From JAZOTM01 sp045657625 (lineage in GTDB: Bacteria; Bacillota; Clostridia; Lachnospirales; Lachnospiraceae), in NCBI GenBank assembly GCA_045657625.1, contig JAZOTM010000030.1, forward strand, positions 186,001 to 250,000: DNA of 64,000 nucleotides, given 5' to 3'. The notes beneath the pieces are model-generated. The model searched no databases, had not been told where the DNA came from, and was given only the letters and a program-made list of their open reading frames with translations. The number at the start of each line of letters is the position of its first letter. Within the stretch, counting starts at the first letter, position 1. The translations under genes and the position numbers were made by a program. Positions 32,022 through 40,896 of the stretch are shown here, one piece after another.

Positions 32022-32950
32022 GAAAAACCTTTATTGATGAATTGACAATTCTAGCGCGAGACCATAAAGACGTCATGTGTGTGATTGGTGACACAGGGTT
32101 TTCTGTGTTTGAAGAGTTTGAAAAAGAGTTCCCGGATCGTTTTATCAATGTGGGAATTGCGGAACAGAATTTTGTGAGTTTTGGAGCCGGACTTTCGGCT
32201 ATGGGGATGAAACCCTATATATATAACGTGGCATCATTTATGACATTGCGTTCGTTGGAACAAATTGTTTTAGATGTGGCATACCAGGAAAATCCCGTTG
32301 TTTTGGTGGGGGTTGGAGGTGGACACGCCTATGGCACCGCGGGGCCTACCCATCATGCCTATTTTGACATCAACGTGATGCGGATGCTTCCCAATATGCA
32401 GGTGGTATGCCCGGCGGACCCAATAGAAATGCAGGGGGTTATGAAAGCGTCCTATGAGTTAAATCAACCACTTTACATTCGAATTGGAAGAAGTGTAGAT
32501 CCGGTGATTCATGAAAAAACCATTGATTTTCAAATTGGAAAAGCCATTGCCTTACGGGACGGAAAAGATGGTGTTTTATTTGCAACAGGGACCATGGTGA
32601 AGGATGCCATAAAGGCGGTGGATTTACTTCAAAAACAGGGATTACAGATTGCACTTTATAGTATGCATACCATTAAACCCATTGACCGAGAAGTTCTAAA
32701 TGATTGTATGAAAAAGTATGAGTTTATCTTTACCCTTGAAGAGCACAGCAAATATGGTGGACTTGGAGATGCCGTGGGAGAAGTCTTGCTGGAAAGCAGG
32801 GAATGGAAAGGCGCGTTTGTAAAGTTTGGTTTTCCGGATACCTTTGCTCCGGTTACAGGTACCAGAGAATATTTGAATCAATGCTATGGGTTGGATGAAG
32901 AAAGTGTGGCACAAACAATTGCAAAAACCATTCGTGGAGAGAAAGAATGA
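32018..32950 (+). CDS. Transketolase-like protein, C-terminal (PYR) half
   Basis: Partner of the previous gene, forming the pyrimidine-binding and C-terminal domains. 310 residues. Catalytic glutamate in FINVGIAEQNFVSFGAGLS (about 46), the HHAYFDINVMRMLPNMQVVCPADPIE region, and the C-terminal YSMHTIKPID and FTLEEHSKYGGLGDAVGEVL segments. ATGA overlap with the N-terminal half means coupled translation and probably a heteromeric enzyme. Split pairs of this kind also resemble DXS and E1 components, but motif spacing is closest to transketolase. Confidence 0.9.
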   Translation: MRKTFIDELTILARDHKDVMCVIGDTGFSVFEEFEKEFPDRFINVGIAEQNFVSFGAGLSAMGMKPYIYNVASFMTLRSLEQIVLDVAYQENPVVLVGVGGGHAYGTAGPTHHAYFDINVMRMLPNMQVVCPADPIEMQGVMKASYELNQPLYIRIGRSVDPVIHEKTIDFQIGKAIALRDGKDGVLFATGTMVKDAIKAVDLLQKQGLQIALYSMHTIKPIDREVLNDCMKKYEFIFTLEEHSKYGGLGDAVGEVLLESREWKGAFVKFGFPDTFAPVTGTREYLNQCYGLDEESVAQTIAKTIRGEKE

Positions 32951-34140
32951 TTGCTGAAATTTTTCAAGAATTCCGAGAAAAACGGAAAGAGTTAGAAATG
33001 TCGATTTCGCAAATGCAAGAAATCCTGCAACCATATAAAGATAAGATTTATTTATATGGGGCGGGAAGTTCCGGAATTGCTTTTTTCTATGATCTAAAGA
33101 AACTTGGGATTACGCCGCAGGGATTCTTAGATGGAAATGAAAAAAAACAAAACACAATCTTCGAAGGAATACCGGTTTTTTCCATTGACGCTTTAAAGGA
33201 AACAGAACGGGAAAAGGTGTTGCTTATCATTTGTATCAATACCGATGGAAAACGGTATTGTAAAAGCTTTGAAGAGGGATTGCGAATTGGCGGTCATCAT
33301 GGAGTGTATCAAAAGTTAAGAAAACATGGGTATCGAAACATTATAGACTACACTTTTTTTCGTCGGTGTTTCGCCTTGTTTACGGAGGAAAGGTATAATG
33401 CGCCCTCTTGTTCGGATGTGGATTTGATGTTGGAAAATCAGGCCTTGATTCAGAGGGTTTATGACGAATTGGCAGATGAAACATCAAAGGATATTTTTGA
33501 AAAGATTGTAAGATTTCGATTGCTGGATGATTCCCTGGAGATTCCTACGCTTTCCCAGGATCGACAGTATTTTGAAGAAGAATTCTGGAAACCATCGGAA
33601 GACGCCATATTTGTGGATTGTGGAGCCTTTAATGGAAATAGCTATTTGAATTTTCAAAGGTTATCCGAGGGAAAATTTCAGTTTTATTATGGAATCGAGC
33701 CGGATGATAAAAATTGGAAGGATTTGAATCAAATGTATCAAAGCTGTTCCCTTGAGGAACAGAAAAAAATGAAATTGGTACACAAAGCTCTGTGGAATCA
33801 TTCTAAGGGAAAACGTTTGTATGAATTGCAGGGTCCCGGTAGTTTTTTGACGGAAAATGAGCATGGAATTTGGAAGGACACCATCACCATAGACGAATTA
33901 TTACAAGGGAAACCGGTCACTTATATCAAAATGAATATTGAAGGAAGTGAAAAAGAGGCGCTAGAAGGTGCCAAGGAATCCATTGTGAAGTATAAACCGG
34001 CACTTGCCATTGCCGGGTATCATCGGACGGACGATCTGTGGAAGATTCCGCTGCAAATGTTGGAATATCGTCCGGATTATCGGTTGCATGTAAGAAGTTA
34101 TATGAATCATATTTCTTTTGTATATTATGGAGAAGACTAA
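32947..34140 (+). CDS. FkbM-family methyltransferase with N-terminal Rossmann module
   Basis: Predicted SAM-dependent sugar O-methyltransferase. 397 residues. Residues about 35-110 form a small nucleotide-binding-like module (KIYLYGAGSSGIAFFYDLKK, then FLDGNEKKQ and GIPVFSID). The FkbM domain spans about 215-390: VDCGAFNGNSYLNF (SAM motif), GIEPDDKNW, the TIDELL segment and YIKMNIEGSEKEALEGAKE. The end, LHVRSYMNHISFVYYGED, matches that of the second FkbM protein in the cluster (40865-41950). It overlaps the transketolase gene by 4 bp. Target hydroxyl unknown. Confidence 0.88.
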   Translation: MIAEIFQEFREKRKELEMSISQMQEILQPYKDKIYLYGAGSSGIAFFYDLKKLGITPQGFLDGNEKKQNTIFEGIPVFSIDALKETEREKVLLIICINTDGKRYCKSFEEGLRIGGHHGVYQKLRKHGYRNIIDYTFFRRCFALFTEERYNAPSCSDVDLMLENQALIQRVYDELADETSKDIFEKIVRFRLLDDSLEIPTLSQDRQYFEEEFWKPSEDAIFVDCGAFNGNSYLNFQRLSEGKFQFYYGIEPDDKNWKDLNQMYQSCSLEEQKKMKLVHKALWNHSKGKRLYELQGPGSFLTENEHGIWKDTITIDELLQGKPVTYIKMNIEGSEKEALEGAKESIVKYKPALAIAGYHRTDDLWKIPLQMLEYRPDYRLHVRSYMNHISFVYYGED

Positions 34141-35265
34141 ATGAAAAAAAGGAACGATACAGAGTTTTTATGCCGTATTTGTAAGAGCCCTTTGAAGGCA
34201 GAGGAAATCCTGGGGGATGTAAAAGCAGATGTGAATATGTATTTCAAAAAGCCCTGTGTATCCAAAGGGCCGGAGGTACCTTTTTATTATTGCAAAGAAT
34301 GCGCAGTGGGGCAGATTCCGTATTTGTTGAATGAGGATTTTTACCAATCGTATAATGTTTCATATAAAGAGGACATGGTAGCCTTCTGTCAAAGTAATGG
34401 GATACGAAAACAGGATTACTATGAGGAGGTGGCGAAACAAATCGTAGAGTTCGCCAAGGAGCATCGAAACAAATTCATTGATATCGGATGCGGAGAAGGA
34501 TTCTTTTTAGCATACATGAAACCATATTTTCAAGAAATCATGGGAGTGGAACCCTCTCGCGGAGAATGGGAAAAGGCTGTTGCGAAAGGCTTTCGAGTGG
34601 AGAATACTTTTTTTGACGAAAATTGGAAAGAAGAAGGGTATTCTGCCTTTTTCTTATCGCAGGTGTTGGAACACTTGGAAAATCCGTTCGCAGTGTTAAA
34701 AAAGATTTATGAGGTGTTGGAGGAAAATGGAGTTGGTTATGTAGATGTACCAAATGGACAGAAAATCATAGAAAAAGGGGAATATTTTAACCTTTTTTTG
34801 GAACATATCAATTATTGGACGATACAAGGACTTGCTAAGGCACTCTGGCAAGCAGGCTTTACGGTTTTAGAAATCAAAGAGGTATCGGAAGGAAACCATA
34901 TAGCAGCCTACGTAAAAAAGGAATGTAAAAGAAAAGGTTTTGAAGAAGAAAAAAGAAAAAATCAAAAGAAATTGGAAGAAGATTTAAAAAAATATGCGCG
35001 CTTGTCTCTCTGGGGGGCTGGCGTAAAGGGAAGCGTATTTGTTAGAAATCTGGAGGCCGCAAATATCCACTATTTTTTTGATGGTAATCAAAATTTAGAG
35101 GGACTTTATGTAGCAGGATTTGAAAAGGAAATTACATATCCTACAAAAGAAAAGGTTTTGGAAAATGATGCCATTCTTATTACAGCCATCGAACACAAAA
35201 AAGCCATAGAGCAAACCCTTTGTCAGATGGGATTTCAAGGAAAAATATTGGCAATTGATGACTAA
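34141..35265 (+). CDS. NDP-sugar C-methyltransferase-like protein
   Basis: Class I SAM methyltransferase in the architecture of NDP-4-ketosugar C-methyltransferases (TylCIII type). 374 residues. N-terminal zinc-binding motif: CRICKSPL (about 11-18) and YYCKECAVGQIP (about 50). Central SAM domain with FIDIGCGEGFFLAYM (about 113-127) and the FFLSQVLEHLENPF loop. C-terminal Rossmann-like domain LSLWGAGVKGSVFVRNLE (about 283). It starts right after the FkbM stop, and its stop overlaps the convergent gene by 3-4 bp. A C-methyl branch on the 4-keto intermediate from RfbG is the natural prediction; the position (C3 or C5) cannot be told. Confidence 0.86.
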   Translation: MKKRNDTEFLCRICKSPLKAEEILGDVKADVNMYFKKPCVSKGPEVPFYYCKECAVGQIPYLLNEDFYQSYNVSYKEDMVAFCQSNGIRKQDYYEEVAKQIVEFAKEHRNKFIDIGCGEGFFLAYMKPYFQEIMGVEPSRGEWEKAVAKGFRVENTFFDENWKEEGYSAFFLSQVLEHLENPFAVLKKIYEVLEENGVGYVDVPNGQKIIEKGEYFNLFLEHINYWTIQGLAKALWQAGFTVLEIKEVSEGNHIAAYVKKECKRKGFEEEKRKNQKKLEEDLKKYARLSLWGAGVKGSVFVRNLEAANIHYFFDGNQNLEGLYVAGFEKEITYPTKEKVLENDAILITAIEHKKAIEQTLCQMGFQGKILAIDD

Positions 35266-36179
35266 AGGGTAGCATTTTTTAACCACTGGGCGGTTTCCTG
35301 AATGCCCTGTGCAAAAGAGTACTGTGGGATAAAGGAAACGGTTTTATAAAAAGGTTCCGGGTCTGCAAAAAGAAGCATATTTTGGTTTTCCGGGTAGGGC
35401 ATGGTTCCAAGTGCTACCGGAATCTGCGGATTTATTTCCTCATGCAGAATGGAAAGATATGCTTTAAGCGGATAAGCCTTTGGGGACCCGATACAAAAAG
35501 CCTTTTGATCAAGAGAACCGGACAACAATAAAAATAAAGCGGTGGCAGCATCCTTACAATACAAAAAGTCCAAGAACTGTTCTCCGGGAGTATAAGACAT
35601 GGATTCCCCTTGTAATAGATGAGAAATGGCTTGGTTGAGGAAGGTGCTTGTGGAGCTATAAGGGCCGTATACATTGAAAAAACGAGCCCAAAGATGTCTC
35701 ATAGGAAGAGAATCGCAGAGGCTTCGGGTCTCAAGATAGGCTTGTTTTTTGGCCTTGCCATAGGCAGTAGTAGGGCACAGCGGGGTCGTTTCGGTAATGA
35801 TAGACGATACATTCCCATATTCAGCTTGAGAACCGATTCCTAAAAATAAAGAACAGGATGCCTTGTGCGCCAGAGAGACTGCAGATACGGCAATTTCCAC
35901 ATTTTGATTTTGTTTTTCCGGGTTTTGGCGCGAGAGAGAATCCGTACCCATCCAGCCTAAATGACAGAAGGCATCGCATTTTGGTAAGGAATAAGGAAAG
36001 TGCGATAAATCCGCAAGGTCCCATTCATAGGTTTGTAGAAAATGGGATTTGGGAAGGTTGTTATTATTTTCTGAACCCGGTCTTACAATTCCAATGACTT
36101 GGATGTCGTGAGAAATAAGAAGTTCAATGAGCGCATGGCCAATCGGTCCGGTACATCCGGTTAAAATAATCTGATTCAT
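35262..36179 (-). CDS. NAD-dependent epimerase/reductase of the sugar cluster
   Basis: Extended short-chain dehydrogenase predicted to reduce or epimerise a nucleotide sugar. 305 residues. Rossmann motif ILTGCTGPIGHALIELL (about 4-20), FCHLGWMGTDS, the catalytic YGKAK (YxxxK, after TTPLCPTTA) and DFLYCKDAATALFLLL. Start at ATG 36179 with GGAGGTTAC just upstream; a longer in-frame start would add a hydrophobic stretch with no counterpart. It is the only minus-strand gene inside the sugar cluster and has its own promoter. A role as 4-ketoreductase or side-chain reductase (YerF-like) is inference. Confidence 0.87.
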   Translation of the reverse strand: MNQIILTGCTGPIGHALIELLISHDIQVIGIVRPGSENNNNLPKSHFLQTYEWDLADLSHFPYSLPKCDAFCHLGWMGTDSLSRQNPEKQNQNVEIAVSAVSLAHKASCSLFLGIGSQAEYGNVSSIITETTPLCPTTAYGKAKKQAYLETRSLCDSLPMRHLWARFFNVYGPYSSTSTFLNQAISHLLQGESMSYTPGEQFLDFLYCKDAATALFLLLSGSLDQKAFCIGSPKAYPLKAYLSILHEEINPQIPVALGTMPYPENQNMLLFADPEPFYKTVSFIPQYSFAQGIQETAQWLKNATL

Positions 36180-36198
36180 AGTAACCTCCGTTTTTTTT

Positions 36199-36227
36199 AT
36201 TTTAAAAGATATAAAAAAGTAAGACAA
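36199..36227 (-). promoter_or_regulatory. Promoter of the minus-strand epimerase gene
   Basis: On the minus strand: TTGTCT (36227-36222), 17-bp spacer, TAAAAT (36204-36199), then GGAGGTTAC and the start codon. Confidence 0.7.
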
Positions 36228-36265
36228 GACAGTAGGAATGTATATTACATAGAAAGAGGGACGAA

Positions 36266-37690
36266 ATGGATAAAATCGCAATATGTGTACATGGCTATAA
36301 TCGAGTGGAAAAAACCAGAGACTGTGTAGAAAGTCTACTAAAATATACCAAAGAGATTCCTTTTACACTGTACTTAATGGATAATGGCAGCGAAACTTCG
36401 GATCTGGTGGCTTATTACGAGACGGTTCCTTATGAAAATAAAAAGATTATACGAATCAAAAAAAATGTTACAGGTGTGTACGCTGTAAATGTGATGTTTC
36501 GAGACATTATAAAAGCAGAATATATCGTGCATGTAAATAACGATATTGTGCTAACCGAAAACTGGCTCAGTAATTTGATGCGCTGTATGGAAAGCAATGA
36601 AAAAATTGGAGCGGTGGTTCCGGTTTCTACGAATATGTTTTATCGGCAAACCGAGGATTTGGGAGGCTTTTCTTCCTTAGAGGAAATGCAGGAAAAGGCA
36701 AAACAATTTAATCAGTCCAATCCGGATAAATGGGAGGAACAATTGGTATTGATTCCCACGGCAACGGTTTATCGTACCAGTGCTTTGGAAAACGTGGGGT
36801 TTTATGATTTGGGTTTTGTGTTTGATTACGGCGATAATGATATTATGATTCGCATACATCGTGGTGGCTATAAGCTTATGCTTTGCCGTGATACCTTTGT
36901 CCATCATAATCATTATGATTCGGAACGTAGTGAAGAAGAACTCATGCGACGTATACAAATTGGAAATATTGGCAAGCAATTTTACATAGACAAATATGGG
37001 GAGAGTCTGGTTTATGATGGAGCAGACGTTTCTTTAGATGAAATGCTTCAGAATTATCCGTTTCAAGATCAACAGGATATCAAAATATTGTTTTTGAATC
37101 CCAGAAGTGGAGCGCAGGTTTTTTATATGATGAATTATCTAAAGGCGCAGCATACGACAATATCTGAAATTAATGTGATTACGGAAGAGGATGCCTATTA
37201 CGAAGATTTCCGTATGATGCATTTGCCCGGACAGATTCAAATAGGAAATACGGAGGAGTTATTATTCCGGGAACCGGATGGAAAGTATGATTTGATTATA
37301 GAAAATGGACCGGTAAATTTTGTGTTTGATACAAAAAGTTATATTCGTGGGATTGATCGAAAATTAAAGCCGGGTGGTATTTGCTTGGAACGCTTAGAAA
37401 ATGTGTTTGATTTCGTTACTTTTATAAGTTTGTTGCAAGGAAATAATTTGGAAAAAGAACATCATTTAACATGGATTACCGTGGAAGAAATCGGCAAGCA
37501 GATTCAAGAGATGCATCCTGTAAAAACCGAGGTGCGGGCACGTTCTCATAAAATCGAAAATATGGATGCGTGGCATTTTGTAGAAAATGCTGTAGAAAAA
37601 ATGTTTCCGGGTGAGGAAAAAACGGAGATCCTAAATCATTTATTGATAAGGTATTATTTTATCTCCTATCAAAAAAGAGAGGAAAGGTAA
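36266..37690 (+). CDS. GT2 glycosyltransferase with C-terminal methyltransferase-like domain
   Basis: Family 2 (GT-A) glycosyltransferase. 474 residues. The N-terminal half has IAICVHGYNRVEKTRDCVESLL, LMDNGSET, and the metal-binding NND motif (91-93) in VHVNNDIVLTENW, followed by AVVPVS and GFYDLGFVFDYGDNDIMIRIHRGGYKL with VHHNHYDSE. The C-terminal half (about 268-470) reads like a Rossmann methyltransferase that has lost its glycine-rich motif: ILFLNPRSGAQ, YDLIIENGPVNFV and RKLKPGGICLERLENV. Sugar donor and acceptor unknown. Close tandem paralogue follows 3 bp later. Confidence 0.87.
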   Translation: MDKIAICVHGYNRVEKTRDCVESLLKYTKEIPFTLYLMDNGSETSDLVAYYETVPYENKKIIRIKKNVTGVYAVNVMFRDIIKAEYIVHVNNDIVLTENWLSNLMRCMESNEKIGAVVPVSTNMFYRQTEDLGGFSSLEEMQEKAKQFNQSNPDKWEEQLVLIPTATVYRTSALENVGFYDLGFVFDYGDNDIMIRIHRGGYKLMLCRDTFVHHNHYDSERSEEELMRRIQIGNIGKQFYIDKYGESLVYDGADVSLDEMLQNYPFQDQQDIKILFLNPRSGAQVFYMMNYLKAQHTTISEINVITEEDAYYEDFRMMHLPGQIQIGNTEELLFREPDGKYDLIIENGPVNFVFDTKSYIRGIDRKLKPGGICLERLENVFDFVTFISLLQGNNLEKEHHLTWITVEEIGKQIQEMHPVKTEVRARSHKIENMDAWHFVENAVEKMFPGEEKTEILNHLLIRYYFISYQKREER

Positions 37691-37693
37691 AAG

Positions 37694-39124
37694 ATGGATC
37701 ATAGAGTGATAGAGGTAGACAATCGACATTTGGAAAAACCGGACTTGTCGGATTCCTATAAAAAGATTCGAGAAGATATGTATGAAAACAGTCTAGAGGA
37801 TCGTATTGCCATTTGCGTATTGGGAAATGGACCCCTTGAGGAGGTATCTTCTTGTGTGGAAGCCATTCTAAAGCATACAAAGTCTTTTTCCTTTGATTTC
37901 TATTTGATTGATAATGGAAGTGAGAATCAAGCATTAACCAGGTATTACGAGCAGGTATCTTATGAAAACAAAGAAGTGATTTCTTTTGAAAACCAAGTGT
38001 CGGACCAAGAAGCTTTTTGGGACTGTATGCGTTATAAAATTCGTAGTAAATATTTGGCATTCATCAGAAGTCAGGCCGTGGTAGAGGAAGACTGGTTGGA
38101 ACAAATGCTTCAGTGCATGAAAAGTGACTTTGAAATAGGTGCGGTGGTTCCTTCGAAGAAAGAAGAAAAGAAACAGGGTGCAGGGGAAAACTGGAAAGAA
38201 CTGTTGTTTTGGGAGTCTCCCATCTTGCTATTACGTACCCAGGTCTTTGATGATGTGGGATACTATGATCGGGATTATAAAACAAGAATCTATGAAAAAG
38301 ACTTTGCAGAACGATTACGTCATATGGGATATCGCTTGATGCAAAGTGAGAATGCGAACTATCGCATGGAAGATGTGGAAACCATAAATTTTGGAAGCAC
38401 GGAATGGCAGCAGGATGTCGAACTTTATGAAAAAAAACACGGTAACCGAAGCCCGTTTTTACAGAAAGAAACAGCTTGGGTGTCCATGTTGGAAGAGTAT
38501 GATTGCAAAAAAGAATTTGGAGAAAAGGCATTATTTTTAAATCCCGGGAATGGACAGGAAATTTTGCAATACAAGAATTGGTTTTGCGAAACCGGAAGGA
38601 CGATGTTATGTGGGAACATCATTACAGAAGAAAGAGAATATTTTGAAGATTTACGGACACTAAAAGTGCCGGGAACCGTAAAAATAGGAAGTCGTTATGA
38701 AATGATAGAACGGGAGAAGGAAGCGAACTATGATTTCATTATGGATAAAAGTCCGTTGAATGCAGTAAAGGACGGAAAAAGATATTTAGAATTGGTTTAT
38801 GGAAAACTAAAAAAAGATGGAATTTGTATGCTTCGGTTAGAGAATGTATCGAATTATCATACTTTTTTAGGCTGTTTAAAAATTGAGCAAAAACAGGAAA
38901 TTAATCTTCGCGGACTTTATATCGAAGAAGTAAAGGCACAAATCGAAGCCTTGGGTGGAAAAAATATAAAAATCGTAGGAGTCTGGAATACAGAGTTTCA
39001 AGTCGAAATGAAGCAAATGATCGAGATGTTGTATCGCCAAATGTTTGATGGAGACGAAGAGACAGTGAGGGCACTGATGAGTAAACTCTATTTGAAGTAT
39101 TATATTATTACATATCAAAAATAA
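37694..39124 (+). CDS. Paralogous GT2-like protein with degenerate active site
   Basis: Tandem copy of the preceding gene along its whole length (476 residues): LIDNGSE, SYENKEVI, VGYYDRDY and the C-terminal ALFLNPGNGQ, YDFIMDKSPLNAV, KLKKDGICMLRLENV. The GT2 metal motif is gone: where the first copy has NND (91-93) this one reads RSQ (about 125-127), and the VHHNHYD motif is replaced by ANYRMED. The frame is intact, with no stops, so it may act as an inactive partner of the first protein rather than a pseudogene. Catalysis is unlikely. Confidence 0.8.
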   Translation: MDHRVIEVDNRHLEKPDLSDSYKKIREDMYENSLEDRIAICVLGNGPLEEVSSCVEAILKHTKSFSFDFYLIDNGSENQALTRYYEQVSYENKEVISFENQVSDQEAFWDCMRYKIRSKYLAFIRSQAVVEEDWLEQMLQCMKSDFEIGAVVPSKKEEKKQGAGENWKELLFWESPILLLRTQVFDDVGYYDRDYKTRIYEKDFAERLRHMGYRLMQSENANYRMEDVETINFGSTEWQQDVELYEKKHGNRSPFLQKETAWVSMLEEYDCKKEFGEKALFLNPGNGQEILQYKNWFCETGRTMLCGNIITEEREYFEDLRTLKVPGTVKIGSRYEMIEREKEANYDFIMDKSPLNAVKDGKRYLELVYGKLKKDGICMLRLENVSNYHTFLGCLKIEQKQEINLRGLYIEEVKAQIEALGGKNIKIVGVWNTEFQVEMKQMIEMLYRQMFDGDEETVRALMSKLYLKYYIITYQK

Positions 39125-39144
39125 AACTTATGTGGGGGCATAAC

Positions 39145-40896
39145 ATGACAGTTAGTGAATATATCTTTGATTTTTTAGAGAAAAAAAGTTGTAAAGTTGT
39201 ACATATGGTATCCGGTAGTTCCGCCATGTGGTTGACAGATGCGTTAAAACGAAATGAAGATTTGCAGGTGGTTTGTTGTCAACATGAGCAGGTGGCAGCA
39301 ATGGCAGCAGATGGAGTGGGGAGAACCGGTTCTGTGCCCGGGGTTTGTCTGGTGACAATTGGACCCGGCGCTACCAACGCAATTACCGGGGTGGCCGGCG
39401 CTTATTTGGATTCCTCTCCAATGTTTGTGTTGTCCGGACAATCCAATTCTAAGGTTTTGACAACGCAGAAAAATTCCGGAGTCAGACAAAAGGGTACACA
39501 GAGTTTGTGTTTGGAATCCATGGTATCGCCGATTACGAAATATTTTGCAGAAATCATGGATGAAGCAGAGATTCGTTATCATATGGAAAAAGCCTATGCA
39601 CTTGCAACGGAAGGAAGAAAAGGACCGGTTTGGATTGATGTTCCGGTGGATATTCAAAACAAGCAAGTCCCGGAAACCATGGAAGGATATACGGAAAGTC
39701 AGAAAGAGACAAAAGAAATCGATGTTTCTTATGTAAAAGAGTGTTTGGAAAAGGCAAAAAGACCTTTGATCTTGGCCGGAAATGGTGTGGTAAGCAGTGG
39801 GGAAACAGAGCGGTTTCGTGCATTTGTGAACCGTTTGCATATTCCGGTGGTGCTTTCCAGAAACGGAATAGGAGCTCTGCATTCCGAGTCTCCGTTTTAT
39901 GTGGGACGGCCGGGAAGCTATGGGGATCGTGCCTCTCATTTTGCAATTCAGCAGGCGGATGTATTGTTGATTCTGGGAAGTCGGTTGTCTATGTCAACGG
40001 TGGGCTATTATCCGGATCAATTTGGGAAAAAGGCAAAAAAAATATGGGTAGAAATTGACGAAAAGGAAATTGCACGAGAAGAAGTTCCTGTAGACTGTAA
40101 ATATAACTGCTCCGTGACTGCATTTTTGGATGCAATGGAACGTACCGATTTACCGGAAAAGGAATATCCGGACTGGAGTTCTTATTGTCAGAGCATGAAG
40201 GAAAAATACAATACGGTGCAGCCGGAATATGAAAAAGAAGAAGGTATCAACAGTTATGTGTTTACAAAGGAACTATCCCGGTTGGCTCCAACATCTGCCG
40301 GCATTGTAGTGGACACCGGAAGCGTTTGCAATATCGTATCTCAGAGTTGGTTTTTAAAGGAAAAGCAAAAATATGTGATTTCCGGTGGTTTGTCTTGTAT
40401 GGGCTTTTGGGCATCTGCGCTTGGCGTGGCGGAAACTTGTGACAGTGTGGTGGCTTTATCCGGAGATGGAAGTGTGCAAATGAATATTCAGGATTTTGCA
40501 ACGTTGCAGTATTACCGGTTGCCGGTAAAATTGTTTGTTTATAACAATAAAGGCTATATGCTCATTCGCCATAATCAGCATAATTATATGAATGACCGGT
40601 TTTTAGGAGTGGGACCGGATAGCGGAGTTCCTTCTGTGGATTTTTGCAAGGTTGCAGAGGCATATGGAATTTCGCATTTTCGCATTGAGAAGAAAGAGGA
40701 AATCAAAGAGGTAGTCGAAAACGTGTTTGCAACAAAAGGTCCGGTGGTATGTGAAGTCATGGTACAGGAATTTGGAATCATTGCACCGCGTATTGCGTCA
40801 AAGGTAATGCCGGATGGTTCTTTAAAGGCAGCAGATTTTGATGATTTATGGCCATTTTTAGAGGATGAAGAAAAGCATGCAAATATCATGGAATAA
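39145..40896 (+). CDS. TPP-dependent acetolactate-synthase-like enzyme
   Basis: Thiamine-diphosphate enzyme with the full three-domain acetolactate synthase layout, 583 residues. Catalytic Glu48 in CCQHEQVAAMAADG, TIGPGATNAITGVAGAYLDSSPMFVLSGQ (split region typical of the PYR domain), a middle domain (about 195-320) and the metal/TPP motif GDGSVQMN to FVYNNKGY in the last third. Start at ATG 39145 behind TGGGGGC. No small regulatory subunit follows. In the Yersinia YerE system a similar enzyme adds a two-carbon branch from pyruvate to a CDP-ketosugar; a like role here is inference from the shared rfbF/rfbG context. Confidence 0.85.
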   Translation: MTVSEYIFDFLEKKSCKVVHMVSGSSAMWLTDALKRNEDLQVVCCQHEQVAAMAADGVGRTGSVPGVCLVTIGPGATNAITGVAGAYLDSSPMFVLSGQSNSKVLTTQKNSGVRQKGTQSLCLESMVSPITKYFAEIMDEAEIRYHMEKAYALATEGRKGPVWIDVPVDIQNKQVPETMEGYTESQKETKEIDVSYVKECLEKAKRPLILAGNGVVSSGETERFRAFVNRLHIPVVLSRNGIGALHSESPFYVGRPGSYGDRASHFAIQQADVLLILGSRLSMSTVGYYPDQFGKKAKKIWVEIDEKEIAREEVPVDCKYNCSVTAFLDAMERTDLPEKEYPDWSSYCQSMKEKYNTVQPEYEKEEGINSYVFTKELSRLAPTSAGIVVDTGSVCNIVSQSWFLKEKQKYVISGGLSCMGFWASALGVAETCDSVVALSGDGSVQMNIQDFATLQYYRLPVKLFVYNNKGYMLIRHNQHNYMNDRFLGVGPDSGVPSVDFCKVAEAYGISHFRIEKKEEIKEVVENVFATKGPVVCEVMVQEFGIIAPRIASKVMPDGSLKAADFDDLWPFLEDEEKHANIME

